Assembly (NCBI GenBank): GCA_964522605.1
Contig: CAZFWV010000003.1
Span: 1-64,000, forward strand
DNA: 64,000 nucleotides
Source: CAVZLD01 sp964522605
GTDB taxonomy: Bacteria > Planctomycetota > Planctomycetia > Pirellulales > Pirellulaceae
Direction: 5' to 3'
This document shows positions 1 through 10,600 of this stretch, piece by piece (within the stretch, counting starts at the first letter, position 1; each line of letters opens with the position of its first letter). Below the pieces are notes generated by a model that made no database searches, was not told the DNA's origin, and saw only the letters and a list, made by a program, of their open reading frames with translations. Both the position numbers and the translations under genes were made by a program.

Positions 1-1470
1 TGCGCAAGTCCCGGGTGCGCTTTCTGCAAACGGTTTGCTGTTGAGCTTGAACGCCACGTTACCGGCCGCCCAGCCGGGGCAGCGGACGTGCAGCGTCAGT
101 GGCTCCGCCGGCGCGGTGTCGAACCGCAACTCGACCCGACCGTTGCGCGGATAGTCGGTCGTCTGCGTTAACACGAGCCCCTTCTCCTGCCAGTTCAACA
201 CGGACGGAATAAACAGATTCACGTACAGGTTCGAGTCATCATGGAAATAGATCGAGTCGTTGTACTTGGTATGGTTTTCCAGACCCGTTCCGTAGCAACA
301 CCAGAAGGAGTCGTGCGGCGTGCTATAGACATGGAATCCGCCGGGCGCCAATGACATGAAATACGCGAACTGCGACTTCTGAGGTTCCTGCGACGGCAGG
401 ATCTGGTTGTAGAGTGCCCGTTCGTAATAGTCGCCATACACCGTGTTGGTCGGCGACCAGCCGATCAGGTGGCGCGTCAGCTTGAGCATGTTGTAGACGT
501 TGCACGTCTCCACCGACGCGGGCCCCATCCGCTGATCGGCCGTGGCGGGCAGGAAGAAGTGCTCACGGTCGCTGTTGCCACCGGTGGCGTAGGTATGCGA
601 GCCGATGACGATATCGAAAAAGTTCTCCGCGATCTTCCGGCCGTAGTCATCGCCCGTCGCCTCGAAGTCCGCCGCTTCGGCCACGATCTTCGGGATCTGC
701 GTGTTGGCGTGCTTGCCCGGGAGGTTGTCGCGACCGGCCGCCAGTTCATCCAGCAGCCAATTGTGCCGGAACCGGCGTGCAAGCGCAAGGTGCGCAGGGT
801 CCTTCGTTAATTTGTAGAGGTTTTCGAAACTCTCCCCAATTCCGCCGAACTCCATCGCCAGCATCCGCTGAATCTGTTGCTCGCTCAGTCCTTTGGTGAG
901 GTCGTCGGCCCATTTTGCGAACTCCAGAGCGACTTCCTGCGCCTGCGGGTTGTCGGTCAGAATCCAGGCATCGAGCAGCCCGGCAATGATCTTGTGCTGG
1001 GTATACCACGGCGCCCAGCAACGGTTGATGCTTTCGACGTCGCCGGTTCGGAGAGCCTCGAGCGCCTTGCGTTCTTCGGTTTCCGGCCCCATCGCGCCGA
1101 TGTATCCGGTTCCGTACTTCGCCTGGCACGCTGCCATCTCGGAGACGACATAGTCGGCTCGCTGCTTGAAACGCCGGTCGCCCGTCGCGGCGTATTCGAG
1201 CGATACGGCGCTCAGGTAGTGCCCAAGCGTGTGGCCCGCCAATCCGGTTCGTTCCCAGCCGCCGTAGAGTGGTGCCTTAGGTTCCATCCCGCAGCCCACA
1301 TGCATGTTGTGCATCAGCCGATCCGGTTCCAGTGTCAACAAGAACGCCGCGTGGCGCCGGTTGTTTTCCAGAAACGGGCTGTCCAGCAGCTTCACGTCCC
1401 GCATCGCGAACGGTTCCGCCGCCTGCGCCGCCGCTCCTGTAAGAATGGTCATCAGCAACAAACGTCTCAT
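1..1470 (-). CDS. GH127 (DUF1680) glycoside hydrolase, C-terminus cut by window edge
   Basis: Exported glycosidase of family GH127, whose known members are beta-L-arabinofuranosidases and, in carrageenan degraders, 3,6-anhydro-D-galactosidases. Only the first 490 residues are present; the family is usually about 600-700. Residues 1-18 form a signal peptide beginning MRRLLLLM. The Zn/Cys active-site signature is visible: E321 and C323 in VETCN, and C391-C392 in WCCYG, one of which is the thiol nucleophile of the family. E303 is a candidate acid/base. The start is the ATG at 1470. It is the last visible gene of a minus-strand run behind the DUF1080 and DUF5695 genes, 208 bases after the latter, with an inverted repeat between. 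The family call is firm; the substrate cannot be decided from sequence. Confidence 0.9.
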   Translation of the reverse strand, partial: MRRLLLMTILTGAAAQAAEPFAMRDVKLLDSPFLENNRRHAAFLLTLEPDRLMHNMHVGCGMEPKAPLYGGWERTGLAGHTLGHYLSAVSLEYAATGDRRFKQRADYVVSEMAACQAKYGTGYIGAMGPETEERKALEALRTGDVESINRCWAPWYTQHKIIAGLLDAWILTDNPQAQEVALEFAKWADDLTKGLSEQQIQRMLAMEFGGIGESFENLYKLTKDPAHLALARRFRHNWLLDELAAGRDNLPGKHANTQIPKIVAEAADFEATGDDYGRKIAENFFDIVIGSHTYATGGNSDREHFFLPATADQRMGPASVETCNVYNMLKLTRHLIGWSPTNTVYGDYYERALYNQILPSQEPQKSQFAYFMSLAPGGFHVYSTPHDSFWCCYGTGLENHTKYNDSIYFHDDSNLYVNLFIPSVLNWQEKGLVLTQTTDYPRNGRVELRFDTAPAEPLTLHVRCPGWAAGNVAFKLNSKPFAESAPGTCA

Positions 1471-1536
1471 CGCATTTCTCTCCGTACTATGAACGGACCA
1501 ACGTCCAGGATTGTCTACTCTCCAGTTGCAGTAAAA

Positions 1537-1682
1537 GTAGGATGGATTGGCAATCCGTCCCCAGTATATCGCACCAAAACGAAAAAAACGGCTTCGGTCA
1601 AATTGCACATGTGATGAAATCTGGCCGTGATTTAGTAACGAGCGTTGCGGTCGCCGATGGACGGATTACCAATCCGTCCTAC
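1537..1682. repeat. Inverted repeat pair, GGATTGGYAATCC type
   Basis: Arm 1537-1560 (GTAGGATGGATTGGCAATCC...) and arm 1659-1682 are inverted copies with about two mismatches over 24 bases, and each arm has its own palindromic core (GGATTGG-x-AATCC). About 98 bases separate them. The right arm overlaps the last codons and the TAG stop (1679-1681) of the DUF5695 gene. It fits the dispersed repeats elsewhere in the window and could form a long hairpin between two co-directional genes. Confidence 0.8.
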
Positions 1683-4570
1683 AACAGAATGTCCGCAACT
1701 TTAGGGTTAAATGCCGTGGGCCGATTTCCCTCACGACTTGCGTCCTCAGCCGAGTTGCGCACCGGCTCGAATCGGAGCAGCAATGTCCGATTTCCCGGTA
1801 CGGCGACTGCAATCGCTGTAGGCTTCTTGTCCTTGACCCATACTTGTTTCGCGTGACCACCCACCTCGAGTTTGTAGGGGCCGGGCGGCAGACCTTCGAC
1901 TGTCAGCATAGCCTGATGATCGTGAGGCGCGCGGCTTTCGATCTCGAATGCAAAGCGATTCAAGCTGCGAGACAATGTGATCGGCCGATCGCGGGCGAAG
2001 CCATCACGGTCCAGCGTGAGCTGTAGCCGTTGCGGGCCGAGCGCCGCGTGGAACCGCTGACGCACACCGTCGTGCGGAACGACGCGAATCTCGTCGTCGG
2101 TGTTGCTGACTTCGCCACCAAAGGCAAAGAGCCCGAAGACCGGATCATCGAATAGGATGGTGCAGGCCGCTTCGATACCGGCGACAAGTCCGTGATCGGC
2201 TTCGCCGCAAACCGGCCAGGCACCGCGCGGCAGATCGCGCATCGCGGGATTCCATTCCGTACCAACCCGACGTGGCTGAAACCCCCAGCTCATCGCCCCG
2301 TCATGCCGGGGCCCCGGAGTCCAGAATCCAAAGTCCGAATCCGCATCGCCCGTATTCATCAACGCCCAGGAGCTGAGCAGCGAGGCATAGCCAAGCCGCA
2401 GGTTGACTGCGGGATCGGTGTCGTAGCGCAAGGCGTAATCGAGCACAGCCCAACCGCCCATTTGAGACATGTAGCTGAGTGTATAGCTGGAGCTGCCGCA
2501 ACCGCGAAAGTCGCTACCCAACGACCAGTAATTGGTTTCCAGCACGCCGCGGCAGGCGAGATTCGCCCAGTGTTGACGCCGCAAGAATTCTCTGTGTCGT
2601 TGCGTATCAATGACCGGATGCGAAAACCACTTCTGCAGATTGCGGTCGTACCAGAGGTCCGTATCGGGCGACAGTGTGTATTCCAAGGCGTACTTCCCGG
2701 CAGCATAGGTCGATTCATACGCCGTGGAGTCGATCGGCATCTCGGAAGCAAACGGCCAGGCGTTGTCGTAGATGAAGTATTTGACCTTCTTCTCCCATTC
2801 AACACGCAAATGGTCCGCCTTGGCCTGTTGACCTTCCGTTTCGAGCGCATCGATCAGTGGCAACAGGTATTTCTCATGAAAGTTACCGACGGTGTACTGC
2901 CAATAGACCCAGCCGGTGAAACTCCAGCCTCCGTCCATGCGAATGTTCGCTGGAACCTCAAAGTACGCGCGGGCCGTACCGTAAGCCCGCTCCAAATAGT
3001 CGGCTGCAGAGAGATTCTTGACCAGATCGGGCCGCTGCTTGGCGATGCGGTACATGTTGAAGTACAACGCGAAGTAGGTCGTGTAGTCAAACGTCCGCCA
3101 CATTCGACACGCGCTCGGTCCCCCCGGACGGCTGACGCCTTCGTCCAGCGGATCGCGGTCGGCGAAACGGTTCTGCTGCCATGAATCCGCACCATAGATT
3201 CCATAGGGATAGGGTTGCTCAGCGTCAGTGCGCTGGTGCTTGCCCCAGACGAAGTGTTCGACGAAATACTCCAGCGAGGCGATTTCGTTCGCATCGGGGT
3301 AGGCCACGTTCTTCTCCGCCACGAGCAGGCATTTCCCGTTCGACGGGTCATCGGAACCGCTTACCGCATAGGGATGTTGTTCTGCCAGATGATCGGGGCC
3401 TAACAAATTGCGACCATCATCCTGGCGGCGGTCCCACAGACTATACAGACCGTCGTACCACTTCGCTGACTTGCGGTGTTGCTGGTTCTGGACGATGAAT
3501 GCAGCACGTTTCTTCAGGAGCGTTTCGAGCGGTTCGGTAACGAAAAACTCAAGTGGCATGGAGCGTCCGCTGCCATAGTGCACGGTCAGCAGGTTCTCGC
3601 CCAGGCGCTTGAACTCGACGCGGAACACATGCGTGTCCGAGTTGGTCGTTCCGACGGATTGAATGGTGGTCTCTTGAGGGAACTCCGCCTGAATGTCGTC
3701 AATCGTGTGCCGGGTGCGGAGTGCAAAACGAGCTGCCAGATTTCGCGGTATGACCATGCCGGGCACAACGTGCACATCGATGCCGTCGTTGCGGTACAGG
3801 ATGTCACGAACCGCCTGATAAGAATCTGCCCAATGAAAACGGAACGTGTAGCATACCTTCTCGCCCGGCTGCAACTTTTGGCCTGTCTGCGATTGTCGCC
3901 AAGTCCCACGCGGATCCTCGTCCGCCGCTGCCCGGGAGCGAATGAACGCGCTGAACCGTTCTCTGCCAAACGCATAGTCCATTCCTTCGGCCGTGAAATA
4001 CTCCAGGTGCGTGTCTTCATCGGGCATCATCACGAGGAACCATCCCGTCCCCTTGACGGGCAGCCAGTATAGAAACGAGCCGTGCCCGGCGATCAGTGAA
4101 TGACGAAACACGCGCCGGACGAATGTCTCTTCGTGATCCCACACGTAATCCGTGTTCATCGGCAGAGGCAGCGCAAGGTCGCCGATTTCCAGCGGCACGT
4201 CAGTATTGTTTGTCACGGTGATCTCCCACCGCAGGATATCGCCTCTCGGCTGAAGTACAGAACGCACTTCACAATCCTGATCACCGAGACCAACGCCGCG
4301 CCAAGCATTGTCGGACGGACTTCGCACTCGCAACGTAATCGGACCTAACATCGAACCAGGACGAAGATACTCAACATCATCCGCATCACTCTCGCGGCGC
4401 AAGCTGGTAATGAATCCAGTCTGTGCGTCTCGCGCCAAAGCAAACGAAGATGGTCTTACCTCCGCACCCTGTGACGGTGTTGCTCCAAAAGCTCGAGTCG
4501 GCTCTTCCCACGGCCAGGACAGGACGGCGACTAGCACGTAGCCCATCAAAGTCATTCGCTGAAAGCTCAT
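1679..4570 (-). CDS. Secreted DUF5695-type glycoside-hydrolase-like protein
   Basis: A 963-residue exported protein resembling the DUF5695 family, found in polysaccharide-degrading Bacteroidetes and Planctomycetes; no reaction can be assigned. Residues 1-29 are a signal peptide. Residues about 30-350 are beta-rich, and about 370-800 are rich in Trp/Tyr and helical, compatible with an (alpha/alpha) barrel (segments such as YGIYGADSWQQNRF and GGWSFTGWVYWQ). A beta-rich tail follows. The ATG at 4570 has GGAAG six bases upstream. It starts 75 bases after the DUF1080 stop, so the two are probably co-transcribed. The stop codon lies inside an inverted-repeat arm. Family placement is from pattern memory and could be a neighbouring GH clan. 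Confidence 0.7.
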   Translation of the reverse strand: MSFQRMTLMGYVLVAVLSWPWEEPTRAFGATPSQGAEVRPSSFALARDAQTGFITSLRRESDADDVEYLRPGSMLGPITLRVRSPSDNAWRGVGLGDQDCEVRSVLQPRGDILRWEITVTNNTDVPLEIGDLALPLPMNTDYVWDHEETFVRRVFRHSLIAGHGSFLYWLPVKGTGWFLVMMPDEDTHLEYFTAEGMDYAFGRERFSAFIRSRAAADEDPRGTWRQSQTGQKLQPGEKVCYTFRFHWADSYQAVRDILYRNDGIDVHVVPGMVIPRNLAARFALRTRHTIDDIQAEFPQETTIQSVGTTNSDTHVFRVEFKRLGENLLTVHYGSGRSMPLEFFVTEPLETLLKKRAAFIVQNQQHRKSAKWYDGLYSLWDRRQDDGRNLLGPDHLAEQHPYAVSGSDDPSNGKCLLVAEKNVAYPDANEIASLEYFVEHFVWGKHQRTDAEQPYPYGIYGADSWQQNRFADRDPLDEGVSRPGGPSACRMWRTFDYTTYFALYFNMYRIAKQRPDLVKNLSAADYLERAYGTARAYFEVPANIRMDGGWSFTGWVYWQYTVGNFHEKYLLPLIDALETEGQQAKADHLRVEWEKKVKYFIYDNAWPFASEMPIDSTAYESTYAAGKYALEYTLSPDTDLWYDRNLQKWFSHPVIDTQRHREFLRRQHWANLACRGVLETNYWSLGSDFRGCGSSSYTLSYMSQMGGWAVLDYALRYDTDPAVNLRLGYASLLSSWALMNTGDADSDFGFWTPGPRHDGAMSWGFQPRRVGTEWNPAMRDLPRGAWPVCGEADHGLVAGIEAACTILFDDPVFGLFAFGGEVSNTDDEIRVVPHDGVRQRFHAALGPQRLQLTLDRDGFARDRPITLSRSLNRFAFEIESRAPHDHQAMLTVEGLPPGPYKLEVGGHAKQVWVKDKKPTAIAVAVPGNRTLLLRFEPVRNSAEDASREGNRPTAFNPKVADILL

Positions 4571-4645
4571 GCGTACTTCCGATTCGGTCGCATCTAGACC
4601 GTAAGATTCCCGCCGTTCCAGCGGTTGCGTGGAAGCGGCGTCCGG

Positions 4646-5389
4646 TCAATCGTTGTCGCTTGGCAGCGCCCGGACTTTGATGTTGCGGAACTCGATGGCG
4701 CCGCCGTAGTCCTGCAAGCCGATGTGACCTTTCTCTGCCAGGCCCCAGTTGCCTTGGCCGTAGGCGGTCGGGAAGAACTTGCTTGTCTTCACGTGCGCCT
4801 TCCAGCGGTTGCTGCCGACTTCGTATTCCAGTAGCTTCTCGCCGTTCATCCAATGTTCCACGTGTTTTCCAGCGGCCAGAATGCGGGTCTGGTTCCATTG
4901 CCCCACCGGCCGGGTTGCGTCTTTGGCTGGAGCGAACACGGCGTAACAGGCGCCCGCGGAAGCCAGGATATTCAAGCCATCCAGGTGTGTCGTGTTGTCA
5001 AGGATCTGATATTCCGGCCCCGACTGCCAGACTTGGTCCTGTTGTTCCGTTGCGCGATAGATGACGCCGCTGTTGTTGCCCCGAGTCATCTTCCATTCCA
5101 GGGTCAGCTCAAAATCGGCGAATTGATCAACCGTGATGATATCACCAGCGGATTTCCCCTCTTCGCGTCGCGCCAACAACGAGCCGTTTTCCACTTTCCA
5201 GCTCTCAGGCGTGGTTTCGGACCGGTAGCCCCGCCAGCCAGCCGTCGATTTTCCGTCAAACAGTAAACGCCATCCGGTGGCCTGTTCCGCTTCGCTCAGC
5301 GAATTGATACCCTCAGCAGATATCGTTCCTGCGAAAACGCCCAGAGTGGCAGCCAATAGAACGGTGATGATCCTCGTTTTCCTTTTCAT
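4646..5389 (-). CDS. DUF1080 (3-keto-disaccharide hydrolase-type) secreted protein
   Basis: A 247-residue exported protein made almost entirely of one DUF1080 domain, a concanavalin-like beta sandwich very common in Planctomycetes; some members hydrolyse 3-keto-glycosides. Residues 1-25 are a signal peptide (MKRKTRIITVLLAATLG). Domain hallmarks are WRLLFDGKSTAGWRGY at about 42-57 and GGAIEFRNIKVR near the C-terminus. An in-frame ATG exists at 5491, but the ATG at 5389 has AGGAAG just upstream and is followed directly by the signal peptide, so it is preferred. It is first in a minus-strand run with the DUF5695 and GH127 genes and faces the MGH1-like gene across about 100 bases of divergent promoter space. 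Confidence 0.92.
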   Translation of the reverse strand: MKRKTRIITVLLAATLGVFAGTISAEGINSLSEAEQATGWRLLFDGKSTAGWRGYRSETTPESWKVENGSLLARREEGKSAGDIITVDQFADFELTLEWKMTRGNNSGVIYRATEQQDQVWQSGPEYQILDNTTHLDGLNILASAGACYAVFAPAKDATRPVGQWNQTRILAAGKHVEHWMNGEKLLEYEVGSNRWKAHVKTSKFFPTAYGQGNWGLAEKGHIGLQDYGGAIEFRNIKVRALPSDND

Positions 5390-5489
5390 GTTGTCTTCCT
5401 CGCTAAGAGATGTAAGAGGGTAGTGTTGGAAGAACGCATATTGTATCACGCGAAGTACACAACGTCCCACGGATGCAAGGATAACCGCC

Positions 5490-7151
5490 ATGTTGATCCG
5501 CCTGATCGGAGCTAGACTGATTGCACTCCCAGTGCTTGTTTTGGCCGCCTTCCTCTGTGTTGTCCAGATCGGCCTGGCAACGGACGAAGGTGAGGATTTG
5601 GGGTTCGCTGGGGACGCGCCACGCGGTGCTGCTGCAGTTCTGAAAGCCAGCGATTTCCAGCACTACGTCGACGCATTCAACCGAACCGACAACGAACTGT
5701 ACCGGCAGCACGTACCCAATGCGGTCGCCTGGGATTTCTTGAAGGACAACATTCCGCTGTTGGATTGCCCGGACAAGGAAATCGAGCTGACCTACTACTT
5801 CCGCTGGTGGACCTACCGCAAGCACATCAAGCAAACGCCCGATGGTTTTGTAATCACCGAGTTCCTGCCGCCGGTCGGTTGGGCGGGCAAACATAACACG
5901 ATCAACTGCCCGGCCGGACACCATTTCCGCGAAGGCCGTTGGCTGCATGACCCGCAGTACCTGGACGACTATTCCACCTTCTGGCTGCGCAAAGGCGGCG
6001 CGGTGCGAAGCTACTCCTTCTGGATTGCCGACTCGTTCCTCCAGCGCGCGGCGGTTACCGGCGACACGCAGTTGGCCCTGGACCTACTTCCGGACCTGAT
6101 CGCCAATTACGAAGGTTGGGAAGCAGAGCGACTGGACCCGAGTGGTTTGTTCTGGCAGATCGACGATCGCGACGGGATGGAACTGTCCATCAGCGGTACC
6201 TTGCATCCTCGGCATCAGGGCCTACGCGCCACGATTAACAGCTACCAATACGGCGATGCTTTGGCCATTGCGCAACTCGCCGATTTGGCAGGCCAACCTG
6301 ACGTTGCACGCGCGTTTCGAAATAAGGCTGCGAAGCTGAAGCAACTGGTGCTGGCAAAACTGTGGGATCCCGACGCACAATTCTTCAAAGTCCTGCCTCG
6401 CGGCCAGGAAGTTCTTTCCGATGCCCGCGAACTGCACGGCTTCACTCCCTGGTACTTCCATCTGCCTGAGGCCGAGCAGTCAGTTGCCTGGAAGCAGATC
6501 ATGGATCCACGGGGTTTTTACGCACCTTTCGGACCGACCACCGCCGAACAGCGCCACCCGAAGTTTGCGATCTCCTACGAAGGACATGAATGCCAATGGA
6601 ATGGTCCGAGTTGGCCTTTCGCCACTTCGATCACGCTGACAGCCCTGGCCAACCTACTAAACGACGATCGAGTGGACGTTGTGACGCGTGAGGATTACTT
6701 CAAACTGCTCCGAATTTACGCGGTTTCGCACCGCTTAAAGCGTGACGATGGCACCGTGGTTCCGTGGATCGATGAGAATCTGAACCCGTTGACCGGCGAC
6801 TGGATCTCACGAACTCGCTTGAAGAACTGGAAAGATGGAACGTGGGATGCTGGCAAGGGCGGCGTGGAACGCGGAAAAGATTACAACCACTCGACGTTTG
6901 CCGACCTTGTGATCACCGGGCTGATTGGCTTGCGTCCCCGATTGGACCAGACCATTGAAGTGAATCCGCTCGTGCCGGAGGGACACTGGGATTGGTTTTG
7001 TCTGGACAATGTCCCTTATCATGGCCACACGCTGACGATCCTCTACGACCAAACTGGCATGAAGTACGGTCGCGGCCAGGGCCTGCGTGTGCTTGCGGAC
7101 GGCAAGGAAATCGCTGCATCCGAGAAGTTGACCCGCATCACGGGCAACTGA
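5490..7151 (+). CDS. MGH1-like (alpha/alpha)6-barrel glycoside hydrolase, secreted
   Basis: A 553-residue exported glycosidase of the MGH1-like six-hairpin superfamily (relatives of GH63 and mannosylglycerate hydrolase). Residues 1-30 are a signal peptide (MLIRLIGARLIALPVLVLAAF). The barrel contains Trp/acid-rich loops typical of the superfamily: WFWQIDDRD-like segment at about 219-228, GHECQWNGPSWPF at about 366-378, and a C-terminal region with NHSTFADLVITGLIG. The ATG at 5490 has AAGGA eight bases upstream. It diverges from the DUF1080 gene. Its TGA falls in the first copy of a 25-base tandem repeat. Substrate is unknown; an alpha-glycoside is likely from the fold. Confidence 0.8.
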   Translation: MLIRLIGARLIALPVLVLAAFLCVVQIGLATDEGEDLGFAGDAPRGAAAVLKASDFQHYVDAFNRTDNELYRQHVPNAVAWDFLKDNIPLLDCPDKEIELTYYFRWWTYRKHIKQTPDGFVITEFLPPVGWAGKHNTINCPAGHHFREGRWLHDPQYLDDYSTFWLRKGGAVRSYSFWIADSFLQRAAVTGDTQLALDLLPDLIANYEGWEAERLDPSGLFWQIDDRDGMELSISGTLHPRHQGLRATINSYQYGDALAIAQLADLAGQPDVARAFRNKAAKLKQLVLAKLWDPDAQFFKVLPRGQEVLSDARELHGFTPWYFHLPEAEQSVAWKQIMDPRGFYAPFGPTTAEQRHPKFAISYEGHECQWNGPSWPFATSITLTALANLLNDDRVDVVTREDYFKLLRIYAVSHRLKRDDGTVVPWIDENLNPLTGDWISRTRLKNWKDGTWDAGKGGVERGKDYNHSTFADLVITGLIGLRPRLDQTIEVNPLVPEGHWDWFCLDNVPYHGHTLTILYDQTGMKYGRGQGLRVLADGKEIAASEKLTRITGN

Positions 7152-7197
7152 GAAGCTGTTCGGAAAATGGGACTGAGAAGCTGTTCGGAAAAATGGG
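7147..7197. repeat. Tandem 25-base direct repeat at a gene end
   Basis: ACTGAGAAGCTGTTCGGAAA... occurs twice head to tail (7147-7171 and 7172-7197), differing by one added A. The first copy includes the stop codon of the MGH1-like gene. A palindromic repeat follows immediately. Confidence 0.85.
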
Positions 7198-7263
7198 GTG
7201 GCACTGGCTCTGCCAGTGTCTTTTTCTCGATGTAGCCACGGCACTGGGCAGAGCCAGTGGCAC
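7198..7263. repeat. Palindromic CACTGGC-TCT-GCCAGTG repeat, copy 1
   Basis: Left arm 7198-7218 and right arm 7242-7263 are inverted copies; each arm is itself a hairpin (CACTGGC-TCT-GCCAGTG). The same element occurs at 27844-27910 and, as one arm, at 63646-63667 next to the assembly gap. It lies in the 473-base space 7152-7624, which otherwise shows no gene I can recognise. Confidence 0.85.
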
Positions 7264-7624
7264 ACTAAGAGTGATGTTGCAGGGGCAGCGGAAGAAGTCA
7301 GTGGCAGACTCGGGATTCCGTTTTTGTCGTATTTCCCAACATGGTCTCAGTGAACGTAGCCCGTGAGCGACATTCTATGCCCGCATCTCGCGCAGAATAT
7401 CAAGCACAGTTGTCCTCGGCGACTGTGAGGCAGTGAGTGTGCACGGCGGGCGAAAGCCCCGAGCCCTGTTGCCGGCGAAGCGGTGTCTCCGGATAATCGG
7501 GAGATATGCCGAAGGTGTTTTCCTGTGTCCGGCCGCGGCCTTGAAATCTACGGGAAAAAACTGCTGTCTCACCGGACATTTCAGAACGGCCGGGGAATCA
7601 CGTTGTCCCGCGGAGTACTCTGCC

Positions 7625-10600
7625 ATGGCGAAGAGAACGCTGCTACTGTTCGTCGTAATCGCCGCGCTCGCTGCGCGTGTTGCTTTTGCCTTCAACGGAC
7701 AGGACGTCATCGAAGGCCCACTTCGTCTTGTGATCGGGCCGGTGGGGGACGTGACCGAGTATGACACACCCTACGAGGTTCCGGTGACGGTCACCAATTC
7801 CGGGCCTGAATCGTTGGAAGTGCAGCTGCGAATCGGGGGGCTTGCGGATCCATGGGAAGCCGTCGGCGCAGCCGAGAAGAACGTATCCATTCCGGCGGGA
7901 GGAGAACGAAGCACATCATTCACCATCTGTGTGCGGTCCGAAGCGTACTCGGCGCTCTATCCGGTGCACGTCGATGCGACGTTCACACAGGCGGATCAAC
8001 AGCGCGTCGCGCACGCTGTACGGGTCTTCGAGACGCGATTCACGCAGCCGCGCGACGCGGCCTCTTCGCCCACGGAACTTCCGGTGACGCACCTGCCGCC
8101 ACGGGGCGCAGTACTGCTGACCGATACCAAAGCTTTCCGCGTCGGGTGGGCCTACTTTGAGCAAGCAGAGGTGTCGATGCCCGTTGGTTGGCAGGGCGAG
8201 GCGCAACCGTCTCGGGCCAACTTCGCCATCGGACCCGTGGCACGAGGTGCGACGCGACAGGCGCTGAATATGCACCCAGCGTGGTGGCAGGGGCGCGGCA
8301 CCGTGTTCGTCGATTACCGGATCAAGCTGCCGAACACGACACCGATTGTCCTGTCATTTGCCAACGCGATTCGCGATGTCACGCCGCCCGAGCCATCGAG
8401 CGACGGAGTGACCTTCCGCGTGTTGGTCGATGGCAAGGTCGTCTTCGATCGCCACACAGATAGCCGAGTTTGGGTGGACGGACAAGTGGACTTGAGTTCG
8501 CTAGCCGGCGAACAGATTCAGCTTCGGCTCTTATGTCATCCTGGCCCGAAGCACGATACGACATGCGATTCGGCCTATTGGGGTAACCCGGTGCTCACGT
8601 CGGGCGAGCAACCCACTCCGCTAACCGAGCAAGATCGGGAACAGCTTCGAGAGCGAGCGCGAACGGTTGTCGAGACCGGGCGAAGTGAGGCCAAAGGAGA
8701 ATTCGCGTTCGCTCTGGCGGACGACCTGTGTGCAGCCGTCGTGATGGGGCCGAGCGGATTGGCAGACGGAGCCATCGGCCTGGGAAAAGAGGGAACATCC
8801 GTGGTGTTCGACGGGCTGAACGTTTCCGTAATGAAGCATCGGCTGGGTGCCGGCCCTTCACCGATTGCCGTCGTAGCGGTGGACACGCAGATGACTTCGG
8901 AAGAGCACCTGCGAATTGTCCATCGGTGCACACTCGGGGAGGAGGCTTTCGATCTGATCGCCAAAGTGTTTGCACAGGCGGGGGGACTGCGGATTCGGCT
9001 GGAATGTCCACAGCGGATCACGGACCTCTCGGTGGGGCGGTTTGACCGGACCGCACACCGGGTCTATTACGGACACGGTTATTGCGTCGTCGAACCGCAG
9101 GTGTTTCGCGCGAACTACGGCGGTCATGACTTGTCAACTAGTCACGTCGGATTTGATTTCAGCAACGGCGTTTCCTTGCTTACCGCGTGCGACAATCCGC
9201 CGGATTTCATGGAAGTCAACTCGAGCGAGCAGATCTATGCGCTGCACACGCACATGGACGGTACGCTCACCTTGGTCCCGAGCTTACGTGGCGTCGTCGA
9301 TTGCGCGAAGAAGTACCGGGCTCTGTACGATCGAGAACCCTCGCCAGGCTATGCTCGAAAGGCGGGGCGGTTTGTCTTCGATATCTGGGGAGGACGATAC
9401 GCCGACAATGCCCAGTTGATGCAGCAGATGATCGACTACGGTCTCACGGATTCGCTGCTCACGCTCCACGTCTGGCAACGGTGGGGCTATGACTACCGTC
9501 TGCCGGACATCTATCCGCCGAACCCGGACCTGGGCACCGTCGATGACCTGCGTGAACTCGGCGCCGTATGCGACGCGGCGGGGATCCCCTGGGGGCTGCA
9601 CGATAACTACATCGACATGTATCCCGATGCGGATCAATTCAGTTACGATCACATCTGCTTCACCGAGTCCGGCGAGCCGATCAAGGCCTGGCTGAACACG
9701 GGCCGCGACGCCCAGAGTTACCGCTTCCGGCCCGACCACATCATGCCGTTTGTGCAGCGGAACCTCGAGCTCATCGGGCCCAGCCTCAAACCGAGCCACT
9801 ACTTCATCGACGTCTTCACGTCGATCAACATGTTCGATTTCTACGACCGTCATGGGAACTTTCACTCCGCTTTGGAGACACGCAGGCACTGGGGCGAGGC
9901 GTTTCGCTGGATCCAAGATTATCTGGGGCCGGGGACGATCACGACGAGCGAGGCCGGAGATGACCAACTCGTTGGCGATCTGGATGGTGCCGACTGTCAA
10001 CACCTGAACCTTTCGGCCGACGGGGGTTACTTTCAACACCGCGTTCCCTGTCAGGACTGGGAGCGATTCCCGTGGTTCGACGTCGTCCTGCATGATCGCT
10101 TCAGCCTGCATGGAGTTGGCTATCCCGGTCGGTACGAAGGCGGTCGCAGCCGGCGCCTTCACGGCATCGAAAGCGATGACTATTTAAGCGACGAGGTCCT
10201 GCTCGGGCATGCGCTGATGATCGACCGCTCTTCCCTGCCTCGCGGCGCCGCTGTCAAGTATTGGCTCGCCCAAGACTTCATCCGCAGTATCGCCACGGAT
10301 ACGATCGACGAGATCGAGTTTGCCGACGGCGACATCCATCGGATCACGGTGACATGGCGGTCCGGAGCAAAGGTCCACGTCAATCGTGGCTCGGAAGACT
10401 GGGCCATCGCGGGCAGGGTTCTGCCGCAATACGGTTACTACGCAACCAACGGCAAAATCGAGTCGGCCATTGAACGGGTGGACGGTGTGATTGTCGAACG
10501 GTCGCGAAGCGACAGGCAACTTTACGTGAATGCTCGCGGTTTCAATCCGGACCCTGCGCTCGACATCACGCCCCGGGCGACAGAAGTACAGCATCTGGGC

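Noticed and set aside
877..1614. 245-residue frame on the plus strand
   Set aside because: It is antisense to GH127 and its promoter-side repeat, and codes no plausible motif.
2192..3184. 330-residue frame on the plus strand
   Set aside because: It is antisense to the DUF5695 gene, with no recognisable domain.
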